This document shows positions 34,087 through 43,584 of a stretch of DNA of 64,000 nucleotides, piece by piece. The stretch lies in assembly GCF_030419005.1 (NCBI RefSeq), contig NZ_CP106953.1:124001-188000 (forward strand), read 5' to 3'. The notes under the pieces were generated by a model. It had not been told where the DNA came from. It made no database searches and worked only from the letters and a program-made list of their open reading frames with translations. Source of the stretch: Eleftheria terrae. GTDB taxonomy: Bacteria; Pseudomonadota; Gammaproteobacteria; Burkholderiales; Burkholderiaceae_C. Position 1 is the first letter of the stretch. Each line of letters opens with the position of its first letter. The position numbers and the translations under genes are program-made.

Positions 34087-34716
34087 GCGATCTCCGTGTG
34101 AGGACGAAAAGGACGGACGTGTCGCCGGCACTCGCGCGGGGGACGGGCGTCCCCCGAAGACCTGCTCCTGAATCACGCACGGCACGTCGCGGCCGCACAG
34201 CGTACATCCGCCCCGGCATGGATGGAGGACGAAGCCGCGCGATGCAGCCAGAACCTGACTGATCTATCAGTGCTGCGGAGGCGCGAGGCCTCAGGCGCTC
34301 GTGCCAGGCAGTGATCGGCGTTGCGCCGCCGGGCTCTGCCCGACACGGATGGCCGGGTGGGGCCGTGCCCGGGCCAGGCCGCTTCATCTCCGTGTCGACG
34401 GTCGGGTGGGTCGTGGCGGCTCCGGCTTGCGGCGCATGGGGCCGTCACGGCCGGTGGCCTGTCTCCCAGGGCCGGGGGGAAGTGCCGGTGTGTCGTCGAT
34501 TCGATGCCCGGGGCGGCCGCGGGCTGGCGCCCGCGCCCCCCGCGAGCCGGGGAGGTGCGTCCCGGCGCGACAGGGCTATCTTGCCGGCTCGGGCCGCAGG
34601 CTCCCGCAGGAGGGCCTGCACCGGCGGGCGACCGGACGACGGCGGGTCGGTGACCCGCATCGGAGCCTGGCGGCTCCTGGCATCCCGCCGGTGCTTGTTC
34701 TCGGGAGCACTTCATC
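34087..34716. other. Divergent intergenic region
   Basis: About 630 GC-rich bases between the DUF6351-like gene and the PEP-CTERM gene. A short AT-richer element near 34256-34275 (CTGATCTATCAGTGC) is the only likely promoter element seen. No gene or RNA is supported. Confidence 0.4.
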
Positions 34717-37332
34717 ATGGCTGTGTTTGTTCTCAAGCGCCCGTCTGCCGGGCCTGCGGCAACTGCCGCTTCCTCGGTTGCGCGCCGACGTCCTGTTGTG
34801 CGGCGCCTCCATGCTGCGCTGGCGGCCTTGCCGTCGCTGGCGGCGGCAGTGCCGGCGTGGGCCGTCGACACGGTGTGGACCGGTGGCGCCGGCCCTGGGC
34901 GGCCTGACTGGGACCTGGCCCCCAACTGGTCTGCCGGCCCGCCCGCTGCCAGCGACACCGAGGCATTGCTCGGCGACCACGACACCATGCTGCGTCGCGG
35001 CCGCTTTGTCGCCCGCGGCCTGCGTGGCACTGGCACGCTGCGCATGACGGGCGGACAACTGGACCTGCATGCGGGCGCTTCCCGCCTCGGCGCACTCGAG
35101 CTCACTGGCGGCACGCTGGTGGGCCACGGCACCGCACTGGAGCTGGGCCGGCTGCGATGGCGTGGCGGCAGCATCGGCGACCGCGCCTCGGTCGAAGGCA
35201 CCGACATGGCGCTCACCGTGACCGGCCGCACCGTGCTGGACGGGCCGTCGCTGGTGATGGCGGGTGCCGGGTCATTGCAGTTGAACGGCCGTACCGAATG
35301 GCGCGACGGCGCATCGGTGCTGGCCACACCGCAGTTGGTCATCGGACCGGAGGGTGTCTTCCATGACACGGCCCGCACGGCTGCCCACGCGCTCGGCGCT
35401 TACGGCACGACGCTGCGCATCGAGGGCCGCTACGTCAAGACCGGCGCCGCGACGACCAGCGTCGCGACCAGGTCCTACTCCTTCGACAATCGCGGTCGCC
35501 TGGATGTGCTGGGTGGCACCTGGGAACAGCGCGTGGAGCCGGGAGGCAGCTGGTCCAACAGCGGCCATGTGCGGGTGAAGGACGCGACGATGCGGCTCAA
35601 CACCTTCCGTGCCGGCGTGTCCCAGGACGGCGTGGTCGAGGTGCTGTCCGACGCCCAGCTCGTCGTGCGCTACGACCGGGGCCTGCTCGCAAGCACCGGC
35701 ACCTGGAACATCGCCAAGGGTGGGCAGGTGGAGCTGGTCGACAGCGAGTTCTACAACGAGTTCGAGGCCCGCTTCGACCGGGGAGCGGTGAACAACGATG
35801 GGGTGCTGCGCTTTGCCGAAGGCCGGGCCAGCATCGGCTCGGACGTCCGCCTGCAAGGCACCGGTCGCCTGGAAGTGGCGCGGGCCGCCCGCGTGCGCGT
35901 GGACGGCGACATCGAGATGGGCGCCCTGAGCGTCGGCGACCCCCTGAACAATGGCGACCCGCCGTATGCCAGTGCGCAGTTCAGCCGGCTGCAGGTGCAG
36001 GGCCAGATGAACCTGGGCGAGCTGGAGTGGGGCGAAGCTGTGCTGCAGGTGGCCGGGCCAGTGACCGTGCGCGGACGCGCGGAGCTGTACGACCGGCGCG
36101 ACTACTGGGCCGGCTTCTCCCTGCCCCCGGGCAAGGAGATTCGCAGCGCCTACACCTTCCTGGGCGCGGCCGGCTGGGACGGCAACGCCGACCTCTATGG
36201 CAGCGGCAGCATCCGCATCGGGCCCGACGGCCGATTCGAGGACCGCAACAGCCAGGGCACCCGCGATTCCGAATTCGATGTGCCGCGCCCCACCCGTGTG
36301 GCGGTGTCCTCCTTCCTGAACGAGGGCCGCTACCTGAAGACCGGGGCTGGCGCCACCACGGTGAGCGCCGCCTTCACGAACGCGGGCACGGTCCGTTCGG
36401 TCGCTGCCGGGCCGCTGACCTTCACCGGCCGCTTTGACAATCTTGGCAGCGTCGAGGTCGAGCGCGGCCGCCTGGTGCTGTGGGGCCCCCTGGTGCAGTA
36501 CCGCAATGGCGAGCTCAGCGGCGGCCGCCTGGTGGCGCGAGACGGCACGCTGGCGTTGAACCTGGGCAATGGCCCGGACGGGCGCCGTCCGGCCCTCATC
36601 GACACCAACCGCGGTGAACTGGTGCTCGATGGCGCGCAGGCCCGTATCGTGACCCTGTGGCAGGGCAACGAATACAACGCCCTCGGCGGCGCGCTGCTGA
36701 ACCCGGGGACGGTGCGCCTGCTGGGCGGGGCCGACGTGCAGATCCACCAGCTGGACAACCTGGGAGTGATGGACATCGGCACCGGCAGCGCGCTGCGCAC
36801 CACCAGGTACAGCCAGTGGGCAGAGTCGGCCGCTGCGGCGCGGCCGGTGACCTGGTTGGCCGGCCTTGTGGAAGCTCCCGTGGTGGAGCTGCTCGGCGGC
36901 GACCTGAGCGCTGGCGCCTCCGGCGAGGTGGGCCGGGGCAGCGTGCAGGGCGAGCTGATGCTGTTGGGAGCCGGGCGCCTGTGGCTGGACGTGGCAACGG
37001 GTGGCGATGTCGACCAGCTTCTGGTGTCGGGAACGGCCCGGCTGGAAGGCTTGTTGTGGGCGCAGTTCGATCCGGCGTCGGTGGTGACCGGCAGCTACCG
37101 CTTCCTGACGGCCGAGGGCGGCGTGAGAGGCCAGTTCTTGCGAGTGGACAGCAACCTCGACAGCGCGCACTACCAGCTGGCGCTGCGCTATGGCGCCGAC
37201 CATGTGGAACTGGTGGTGTCCGGCGTGCCGGAGCCGGGCAGCTGGCTGCTGATGGGCATGGGCCTGGCCGTCCTGGCCGGGGGGCTGCGCCGTCGTGCGG
37301 CGCGAAACCCAGGCCCGGGCCAAGCCGGCTGA
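34717..37332 (+). CDS. Large PEP-CTERM protein with repetitive beta-strand structure
   Basis: An 871-residue exported protein. GGGAG precedes the ATG; the signal peptide covers residues ~1-50 (cleavage after VPAWA). It then carries long runs of short beta strands punctuated by NSGHVRVKD, NNDGVLRFAEG, NEGRYLKTGAGATTVSAAF and similar turns, as in beta-helix surface proteins. A VPEPGSWLLMGMGLAVLAGG tract plus RRRAAR at the C-terminus is a complete PEP-CTERM sorting signal, so an exosortase should process it; none is present in this window. A role in extracellular matrix or floc formation is typical of the class. Confidence 0.9.
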   Translation: MAVFVLKRPSAGPAATAASSVARRRPVVRRLHAALAALPSLAAAVPAWAVDTVWTGGAGPGRPDWDLAPNWSAGPPAASDTEALLGDHDTMLRRGRFVARGLRGTGTLRMTGGQLDLHAGASRLGALELTGGTLVGHGTALELGRLRWRGGSIGDRASVEGTDMALTVTGRTVLDGPSLVMAGAGSLQLNGRTEWRDGASVLATPQLVIGPEGVFHDTARTAAHALGAYGTTLRIEGRYVKTGAATTSVATRSYSFDNRGRLDVLGGTWEQRVEPGGSWSNSGHVRVKDATMRLNTFRAGVSQDGVVEVLSDAQLVVRYDRGLLASTGTWNIAKGGQVELVDSEFYNEFEARFDRGAVNNDGVLRFAEGRASIGSDVRLQGTGRLEVARAARVRVDGDIEMGALSVGDPLNNGDPPYASAQFSRLQVQGQMNLGELEWGEAVLQVAGPVTVRGRAELYDRRDYWAGFSLPPGKEIRSAYTFLGAAGWDGNADLYGSGSIRIGPDGRFEDRNSQGTRDSEFDVPRPTRVAVSSFLNEGRYLKTGAGATTVSAAFTNAGTVRSVAAGPLTFTGRFDNLGSVEVERGRLVLWGPLVQYRNGELSGGRLVARDGTLALNLGNGPDGRRPALIDTNRGELVLDGAQARIVTLWQGNEYNALGGALLNPGTVRLLGGADVQIHQLDNLGVMDIGTGSALRTTRYSQWAESAAAARPVTWLAGLVEAPVVELLGGDLSAGASGEVGRGSVQGELMLLGAGRLWLDVATGGDVDQLLVSGTARLEGLLWAQFDPASVVTGSYRFLTAEGGVRGQFLRVDSNLDSAHYQLALRYGADHVELVVSGVPEPGSWLLMGMGLAVLAGGLRRRAARNPGPGQAG

Positions 37333-37346
37333 CGGCAGGGCGGGGG

Positions 37347-37386
37347 GCCGGGCCGGCGACCGGATGGGACCGGCCGCCGGCCCGGC
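37347..37386. terminator. Strong bidirectional hairpin between convergent genes
   Basis: An 11-bp perfect stem (GCCGGGCCGGC with GCCGGCCCGGC) around an 18-base loop sits between the PEP-CTERM stop (37332) and the LuxR-type stop (37391). Its position and strength suit a shared terminator, although there is no U-run. Confidence 0.6.
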
Positions 37387-37390
37387 GGCC

Positions 37391-38284
37391 TCAGCCCTGC
37401 ATCAACTCCTGCGCGGCGTGCATCAGCTGCACCCGGTTGCGCACACCGAAGCGGCGGCGCAGCTGGCGCAGGTGGTAGTCAACGTTGTGCAGGGTGCAGC
37501 CCAGGCGGGCGGCGATCTCCTTGTCGCCCAGGCCCTGTGAAATGCAGTTCAGGATATGGCGGTGCACCGCAGACAGCGCCGTGGGCGCCGGCGGCTGCTC
37601 GGGCGCGGCTGGCCGGCTCTGCTCCCGGCTGTACACCTCGTGCAGGCACAGCGAGAGGGTCAGCACCTCGCCGATCAGCGCGTCGCCCATCCAGCGCGTG
37701 TCCGGCGCGCGCGACAGCAGGCTCAGCAGCTCGCGCTGTCCGCCCGCCGTGGCCGGCAGTGCAAACACCACGCCGCTGCGCATGCCGGTGGCGGCCAGGT
37801 CGGCGAAGAATCGCCGCTGCCGCACGCCGTGCCGCCCGGCGCTCACCTGCGCGGTGAGCGCGTCCAGGCTCCATGCCACCGGGAGGCTGGAGCGCAGGGC
37901 CGGTGGCAGGCGCGGGTCGATCTCGTGGTAGGCCTGGGCGAAATAGCGCTCGGCCCAGCGCCGGTCTGCATATGTCAGGCAAAACGACAGTGGCGTCAGC
38001 GAGTCGCCCAGTTGCATCAGGCGCCCGTAGCCCAGCCGTTCAAAGCCCAGCAGCCGCAGCTGCGCCCTCACGATGCGCTGCCGTTCCGCCGCAGAGGCCG
38101 CCCCGAGCAGGGCCCCCAGCAGCGAGGGCTGGTGCGGCACGCTGCCCGGCGGCAGGCGGTTGCCCGGTGCTTCTTCGTGCAACAGCACCGGCAGCGTCGG
38201 CGGCGGCCGGTTGATCAGGGAGGCGGGTGCCGGGGTGTCCGGCCGTTCCCGCACTGTGGTGTCGAGCCAGCGGGTGATGTCCAT
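37391..38284 (-). CDS. LuxR-family regulator with autoinducer-binding-like domain
   Basis: A 297-residue regulator preceded by AGGAG. After ~60 divergent residues, an autoinducer-binding-like domain spans ~70-210 (LLGFERLGYGRLMQLGDSLT, WAERYFAQAYHEIDPRLPPA). The C-terminal HTH is typical of LuxR/GerE (LSAVHRHILNCISQGLGDKE, IAARLGCTLHNVDYHLRQLR). No luxI-type synthase lies in the window, so it may be an orphan reading an external or internal acyl-homoserine lactone, or another ligand. Its target is unknown; it is next to the kinase operon but separately transcribed. Confidence 0.85.
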   Translation of the reverse strand: MDITRWLDTTVRERPDTPAPASLINRPPPTLPVLLHEEAPGNRLPPGSVPHQPSLLGALLGAASAAERQRIVRAQLRLLGFERLGYGRLMQLGDSLTPLSFCLTYADRRWAERYFAQAYHEIDPRLPPALRSSLPVAWSLDALTAQVSAGRHGVRQRRFFADLAATGMRSGVVFALPATAGGQRELLSLLSRAPDTRWMGDALIGEVLTLSLCLHEVYSREQSRPAAPEQPPAPTALSAVHRHILNCISQGLGDKEIAARLGCTLHNVDYHLRQLRRRFGVRNRVQLMHAAQELMQG

Positions 38285-38434
38285 CGAAACTCCTGTTGCT
38301 TCCCCCCTCGATACCTGTAAAGCGGGAACGGGGCGGGCCAGGGCTCACGGAGTTGCACTTCGATACCAATCATCCAAGGGCCGCGGCTGCGCCGCCCCTC
38401 GGAGGCGGCAGTCACCCGGCCCGCGCCGGCACGG

Positions 38435-40141
38435 TCAGGGAGGCGCGGGCGCCGGGCTCGCTGCCAGGTCGGGCAGCGGCGAAGCACTGCCTGCAAGCCG
38501 CGCCAGCAGTGCTGCCTGGCGTTGCTCCAATGCAGCCTGTTCACGGCGGGCGGGCGCCTGCGTCGCCACGGGCCCGTCCACCAGCGGGGCCAGCAGCGCC
38601 AGGCCCCGGCGGTAGCTGGCCAGGGCGGCCTGCAGCTCGGGCAGCGAGGCTGGCGGCTCGGCGGCCTGCAGGTCGCCGACACGGCGGTAGCCGGCGGCCA
38701 GCTCAAGCTGCAGGGTCGGGTCGTCCGACGCCTCGGCCTGCAACTGGCCCAGGTAGTTGAGCGCCTGCTCCACGATCAGGCGTCGAGCCGGCCCGGACCC
38801 CGGCAGCGGCGCAATGGCCGGATGCACCTCGCGCACCAGTGCCCGCGCCAGTTGCCGCACGCTGGCGAAATGGCGTTCCGCTCGCTGCTGCTGCTGCCGC
38901 GCCTCGTAGGCGGCGTAGCTGGCCACGACGGCACCGGCCGCCAGGGCCAGGTTGGCCAGCACGGCGGCGCCCAGCATGGCGCGATGGCGCAGTGCGAAAC
39001 GCCCGGCACGGTAGCTCCAGGCGCCGCGGCGCGCTTGTACCGGCAGGCCCTCCAGGTGGCGGAACAAGTCGTCGGCCAGCGCCTCGGCCGACGCGTAGCG
39101 GTGGGCCGGCTGCTTGCGCAGCGCCATCAACACCACCGCGTCGAGGTCGCCGCTGAGGCGGCGGCGCCGCTGTCGTGCCTGGGGCCCGGTGGCGGGCAGG
39201 GCCCGGCTGGGCGGCACCGGCTCGCTCTCGCAAATCGCCTGCGACAGCGCGTAGGGGTCGCGAGTCGCGCTGCCATAGGGGCTGGCCGACACCAGCAATC
39301 GATAGAGCACGACGCCCAGCGAGTACACATCGCTGGCCGGTGTCACCGGTTCACCGCGCAACTGCTCCGGGCTGGCGTACTCCGGGGTCAGCGCACGCAG
39401 CACGGTGGCGGTGCGCGGGGCGGCCGGGCCCGGGGCAGTGGCCAGCTGCTTGGCGATGCCGAAGTCCACCAGCTTGACCTGGCCGGCGCCGGTGACCAAC
39501 AGGTTGTCGGGTTTCAGGTCGCGGTGCACCACCCCGCGCTGGTGGGCGTGGTGCACCACCTTGCAGATGGTGCGGAAGAGTCGCAAGCGGGCCTCGATGT
39601 CCAGCTCCAGCCGCTCGCAATAGGCAAGCAGCGGCTCGCCTTCGACCAGCTCCATCACGAAATACGGCAGGCCGTCGTCGCTCACGCCGCCGTCCAGCAG
39701 CTTGGCGAGGTTGGGATGGTCCAGCCCGGCCAGGATCTGTCGCTCGGCGCGAAAGCGCTCCAGCAAGGCCTGCGGCGGCAGGTCCGGCCGCATCACCTTG
39801 ACGGCCACCGCCTGCTCGTATTGGCCGTCCACCCGTTCGGCCCGGTAGACCTGGCCCATGCCACCCTGGCCGAGTGGCGCCACGATCCGATAGGGCCCGA
39901 GCCGGCGCCCGGTCCAGCGGAGGCTGCCCAGGCCGGCCAGCGCATCGAGCGCCAGGGCCGCCGGCATGGTGTCGATGGCATGGCCGCCTTCGGCTTCGGC
40001 GGCCAGCAGCGACAGCAGTTCCTCCTGCAGTTCGGCATCGCCGCTGCTCAGGCGCCGGGCGGCCGGCGCCTGGTCTTCAGGCGGCAGGGCCAGGCAGTCG
40101 GCCAGCAGGCTTTTGATCTGTTGCCAGCGTTGCGAATCCAT
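38435..40141 (-). CDS. Membrane Ser/Thr protein kinase (second of a tandem pair)
   Basis: A 568-residue kinase. The PknB-type domain (~residues 80-370) has Gly loop LGQGGMGQVYRAE, Lys in AVAVKVMRPDL, catalytic HRDLKPDNLLV and DFGIAKQLA, all intact. A hydrophobic segment (GAAVLANLALAAGAVVASYA) follows, then a short TPR-like tail ending in a Pro/Ala stretch. The N-terminus (~75 residues) resembles the helical pre-domain seen in this class. It begins nine bases after the first kinase's stop; an in-frame GTG at 40153 overlaps that stop. Together with the sigma factor it forms one operon. Confidence 0.88.
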   Translation of the reverse strand: MDSQRWQQIKSLLADCLALPPEDQAPAARRLSSGDAELQEELLSLLAAEAEGGHAIDTMPAALALDALAGLGSLRWTGRRLGPYRIVAPLGQGGMGQVYRAERVDGQYEQAVAVKVMRPDLPPQALLERFRAERQILAGLDHPNLAKLLDGGVSDDGLPYFVMELVEGEPLLAYCERLELDIEARLRLFRTICKVVHHAHQRGVVHRDLKPDNLLVTGAGQVKLVDFGIAKQLATAPGPAAPRTATVLRALTPEYASPEQLRGEPVTPASDVYSLGVVLYRLLVSASPYGSATRDPYALSQAICESEPVPPSRALPATGPQARQRRRRLSGDLDAVVLMALRKQPAHRYASAEALADDLFRHLEGLPVQARRGAWSYRAGRFALRHRAMLGAAVLANLALAAGAVVASYAAYEARQQQQRAERHFASVRQLARALVREVHPAIAPLPGSGPARRLIVEQALNYLGQLQAEASDDPTLQLELAAGYRRVGDLQAAEPPASLPELQAALASYRRGLALLAPLVDGPVATQAPARREQAALEQRQAALLARLAGSASPLPDLAASPAPAPP

Positions 40142-40149
40142 CGGCGGCC

Positions 40150-42549
40150 TCACTCCTGTGCCGCGCCGGCGGCGCCTGGGTCGGCGGGGGGCGGGCAGCG
40201 CTGCAGGGCGGCGCGCAGCCGGTCGGGGTGCAGGTCATCGGGATGGTCGCCCAGCCCGAACTGCTCATGGATGGCCTGCAGGATGGGCAGCCCCTGGCGC
40301 CAGTGCCGACAAGCGGCCTGCAGGTCCTGCCGGGCCGCGGCCGGCGCCGCATCGCGCCGGGCCGCCCGTGCGGCCAGTGCCTGGCCGGTCCAGTAGTAGC
40401 CGGCGCCGCGGCGAAAGCGCGAGGAGTTTTCGGCCGTGGCGCCGGCGGGCAGCGCGTCGAAGATCGCCAGCGCCGCCTGGCCCGCCTGGATCGCGGTGTC
40501 GGTCTCGCCGGCCTGCACCAGTGCCCGCGCCAGGTCGCTGCCGGCGCGCGCCATGTCGGAGCGGAACTGCACCTCCCGCGGCGCTTGCGCCGACAGTTCC
40601 GTGAACCGGGCCAGCGCCTCGCGGTACTCGGCCGCTGCAGCCCGGGCCTCGCCGATGCGCAGCAGCGCCCAGGCGACCCGGTTGCGTGCCAGGCCGGCCA
40701 TCCGCTGCAGGGCGGTGTTGCCGGGGTGCTGGCGGCGCAGCCGTTCGGACACCGTCAGTGCATGGCGAAACACCGCCAGTGCCTCGCGGCCGTGTGCCGC
40801 CAGCCGGTCGGTCTGCGCCATCAGGTACTCGCCCTGCACCGTGTAGTGCCAGGCGAGCGCCACGGCCGCCTCGCGGTCGTTGGGGCGGCGACTGGCCACG
40901 CCTTCGAGCAGCCGGGTGGCGAGAGGCGCGATCCTGGCGTAGCCGGCATGGTCGGCGCGGTAGAGCCGGTTGCGGCATTGCTGGGCGTACACCTGCCCCA
41001 GCAGCAGCGAGGCGGACACGTCGTCCGCCGCCGCCTCGCCGGCCAGCCCGGCGGCCAGGCGCTCCGCGCTGGTCAGGGCCACGTCGGCCTGGTCGTTCTC
41101 GGACAGCAGGATGTGCAGCGTGCCCCGGCTCAGCAGCACCTGGGCCAGTTCCTGGCGCGCTGCCCGCAGCTCGGGCGCCTGCAGGTCCTCGATCCCGGGC
41201 AGTTCGCGCAACAAGGCCTCGGCGCGACGGTAGCTGGCCATCGCGCCACCCGGGTCGGCCAGGCTGATGGCGTTGGGCCGGCCCTGGATGTCACCGACCT
41301 TGCGGTAGCCGGACGCCAGTTCCACCCGCAGCAACAGGTCGCCGCCCGGAGCGACGCCGAGCTGCTGCAGGTAGCCCAGGGCCTGCTCCACCACCAGCTT
41401 GCGGGCCGGCGTCGAGCCCGGCAGGGGACTGATGGCGCCATCGATGTCCGAGATGAACACATCGGCGAGCCGCCGCACCGTCGCGAAATATCGCTCTGCC
41501 CGCGCTCGCTCGCGGTTGGCCTGGTAGACCTGGTAGCCGGCCAGCGCAATCGCGGTCAGCAACGCCAGGTTGGCCAGCAGCCCGGCCGCCACTGCGCGGC
41601 GGTGGCGCAGCGCGAAGCGGCCCGCCCGGTAGCTCCATGCACCGCGGCGGGCCTGCACCGGCAAGCCCTCGAGATGGCGGAACAGGTCGTCCGCCAGGGC
41701 CTCGGCCGAGGCGTAGCGGCCCTGTGCTTCCTTGCGCAGGGCCTTGCCGACCACGGCATCCAGGTCGCCGCGCAGCTGGCGTTGCCGCGGCCGGTCGGCA
41801 ACCGCTTCGCTGGGCCGGCGCGGCCGGCCTTCGCAGATGGCCTGCGCCAGCGCGTAGGGCTGGTCGGCAGCCACCGGATACGGGCTGGCGCCGGTGAGCA
41901 GCCGGAACAGCACCACCCCCAGCGAGTAGATGTCGCTGGCCGGCGTCAGCGGCTCGCCGCGCAGCTGCTCGGGGCTGGCGTATTCCGGCGTCATCAGTGC
42001 CTGGGCCGTGGCGGTGTCTGCTACAGCGGTCCCGGCGTGGGCCGGTGCCAGTCGCACCGCGATGCCGAAGTCCACCAGCTTCACGATGCCGTCGTGCGTC
42101 ACCAGGATGTTGGTCGCCTTCAGGTCGCGGTGGAGCACCTCTTTTCGATGCGCGTAGTGCACCACCTCGCAGACCGTGCGGAACAGGGCCAGCCGCTGGC
42201 GCAGCGGCAATTCCAGGCGGTCGCAGTAGCGGTCGATCGCCTCGCCCTCCACCAGCTCCATCACCAGGTAGGGCCGGCCCTCGGGGCTGACGCCGCCGTC
42301 CAGCAGCTTGGCCAGGTGGGGATGGTCGAGGCTGGCCAGGATGTGTCGCTCGGCCCTGAAGCGTTCCACGCCCCGGGCAGGGTCGACCCCCTCGCGCAGC
42401 AGCTTGAGGGCGACGCGCTGCCGGTAGTGGCCGTCGGCCCGCTCGGCTCGGTAGACGACACCCATGCCGCCTTCGGCGATCAGTGCGTCGATGCGCCAGG
42501 CGCCCAGCTGGCGGCCGATCCAGGCGCTGGCGGCTGGCCTGTCCGTCAT
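40150..42549 (-). CDS. Membrane Ser/Thr protein kinase with C-terminal TPR-like region
   Basis: A 799-residue protein. The kinase domain (~15-290) carries IAEGGMGVVYRAE, VALKLLREG, HRDLKATNILV and DFGIAVRLA, with VMELVEGEAI and SPEQLRGEPL in standard positions. One membrane segment (LLANLALLTAIALAGYQVYQ) follows. The remaining ~450 residues are helical repeats (RRLADVFISDIDGAISPLPG, EREAA-type helices, GEADTAIQAGQAALAIF-like), probably TPRs for protein contacts. The ATG overlaps the sigma-factor stop as ATGA, so they are translationally coupled. Probable role: phosphorylating the partner sigma factor or its targets (inferred). Confidence 0.88.
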   Translation of the reverse strand: MTDRPAASAWIGRQLGAWRIDALIAEGGMGVVYRAERADGHYRQRVALKLLREGVDPARGVERFRAERHILASLDHPHLAKLLDGGVSPEGRPYLVMELVEGEAIDRYCDRLELPLRQRLALFRTVCEVVHYAHRKEVLHRDLKATNILVTHDGIVKLVDFGIAVRLAPAHAGTAVADTATAQALMTPEYASPEQLRGEPLTPASDIYSLGVVLFRLLTGASPYPVAADQPYALAQAICEGRPRRPSEAVADRPRQRQLRGDLDAVVGKALRKEAQGRYASAEALADDLFRHLEGLPVQARRGAWSYRAGRFALRHRRAVAAGLLANLALLTAIALAGYQVYQANRERARAERYFATVRRLADVFISDIDGAISPLPGSTPARKLVVEQALGYLQQLGVAPGGDLLLRVELASGYRKVGDIQGRPNAISLADPGGAMASYRRAEALLRELPGIEDLQAPELRAARQELAQVLLSRGTLHILLSENDQADVALTSAERLAAGLAGEAAADDVSASLLLGQVYAQQCRNRLYRADHAGYARIAPLATRLLEGVASRRPNDREAAVALAWHYTVQGEYLMAQTDRLAAHGREALAVFRHALTVSERLRRQHPGNTALQRMAGLARNRVAWALLRIGEARAAAAEYREALARFTELSAQAPREVQFRSDMARAGSDLARALVQAGETDTAIQAGQAALAIFDALPAGATAENSSRFRRGAGYYWTGQALAARAARRDAAPAAARQDLQAACRHWRQGLPILQAIHEQFGLGDHPDDLHPDRLRAALQRCPPPADPGAAGAAQE

Positions 42550-43220
42550 GCCTTGCCGGATGCCGGCGGCCGGCCCAGCTCGCGCAGCAGCCACGGCCGG
42601 GCGGTGGCCCATTCGCGCTTCACGGTGGCCGGTGAGATGCCGAGCGCCTCGGCGGTTTCCAGCACGCTCAGGCCGCCGAAGAAGCGCAGCTCCACCACCC
42701 GGCCCTGCTGGGCATCGAGTGCCTCCAGCCGCTGCAGTGCGTCGTCCAGCGCGAGCAGGTCCAGGATGTCATCGCTGCTATAGGCGGCGCTCAGGCGCAG
42801 GGCGGCCGGGGTGGCGGTAGCCTCGTCCTGCAGGGCTTCGAGGCTGTAGAGCGGCGTGCCACCGCCGCGCTTGGCGGCCTGCCGGGCCCGCGCATGGTCG
42901 ACCAGGATGCGGCGCATCAGGGTCGAGGCCCATCCGAAGAACTCCGCCCGCGACTGCCATTGCGTCGGGCCGGCGTGGGCCAGGCGCAGGTAGGCCTCGT
43001 GCACGAGGCCGGTACCGCCCAGCGTGTGTTCGCCCCGCTCGTGCCGCAAGTGGCGGCGCGCCATGCGGCGCAGTTCATCGTAGACGAGCGGCAGCAGGCG
43101 CTCCAGTGCAGCGCCGTCTCCGCTGGCCCAGCTGTGCAGCAGCTGGGTGACGGCTCCCGGCGCGCCGGGCGCGGCGCCGGCGGCTAGGCCGGCCAAGGGG
43201 GCGTCAGTGGCGGCGGTCAT
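42546..43220 (-). CDS. ECF sigma factor of the kinase-linked (TIGR02999-like) group
   Basis: A 224-residue sigma-70 family protein. Region 2 (WASGDGAALERLLPLVYDEL, LVHEAYLRL) and region 4 (LSVLETAEALGISPATVKRE) are clear. The RRILVDHARARQAAKRGGG stretch in between is typical of the group found with Ser/Thr kinases. AGAGGAGA precedes the ATG. No anti-sigma gene is adjacent; instead two kinases follow, so control by phosphorylation (as shown for EcfP with PknT in Vibrio) is a reasonable inference. Its ATGA overlap with the first kinase ties expression together. Confidence 0.9.
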   Translation of the reverse strand: MTAATDAPLAGLAAGAAPGAPGAVTQLLHSWASGDGAALERLLPLVYDELRRMARRHLRHERGEHTLGGTGLVHEAYLRLAHAGPTQWQSRAEFFGWASTLMRRILVDHARARQAAKRGGGTPLYSLEALQDEATATPAALRLSAAYSSDDILDLLALDDALQRLEALDAQQGRVVELRFFGGLSVLETAEALGISPATVKREWATARPWLLRELGRPPASGKA

Positions 43221-43584
43221 CGGTCTGTCTCCTCTGTGTGGGCGGCGCTGGCTCGCCGCCACATGGGCGCCGCGGGTGCCGGCGTCTGGATGTCGTGAGT
43301 GTGCGGCTGCCGCGGCGGGTCTTTGGGCGGGCGATGATACAAGCGGGGGAGGGCGGTGTTTTTTCCCTTGTAAATCAAGCTTGTGCGTATAGCGGGCAGC
43401 TTTATGGCGGTTTCCGGACCGATGTCGGCGCCAGGGGCGCCCCACCCCAGAGCCTCTCCGTGGGGAACCGGCCGAGCCTCGGTGGACGCCTACGGGAGCA
43501 GTGCTTGCTGGACCTGCCTGGGCGGCAATCGGGCCGGCCCGCTTTGCAAGGCGGGTGTCGGTCCAGACCGGGAGACAGGTGTCG
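43221..43584. other. Divergent intergenic region, sigma operon/diguanylate cyclase
   Basis: About 360 bases. The section 43355-43410 is clearly AT-richer (poly-T, then TTGTAAATC and TATAGC) and is the likely promoter zone. A GGCGCC-AGG-GGCGCC hairpin lies near 43426-43445. No riboswitch could be recognised. Confidence 0.45.
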
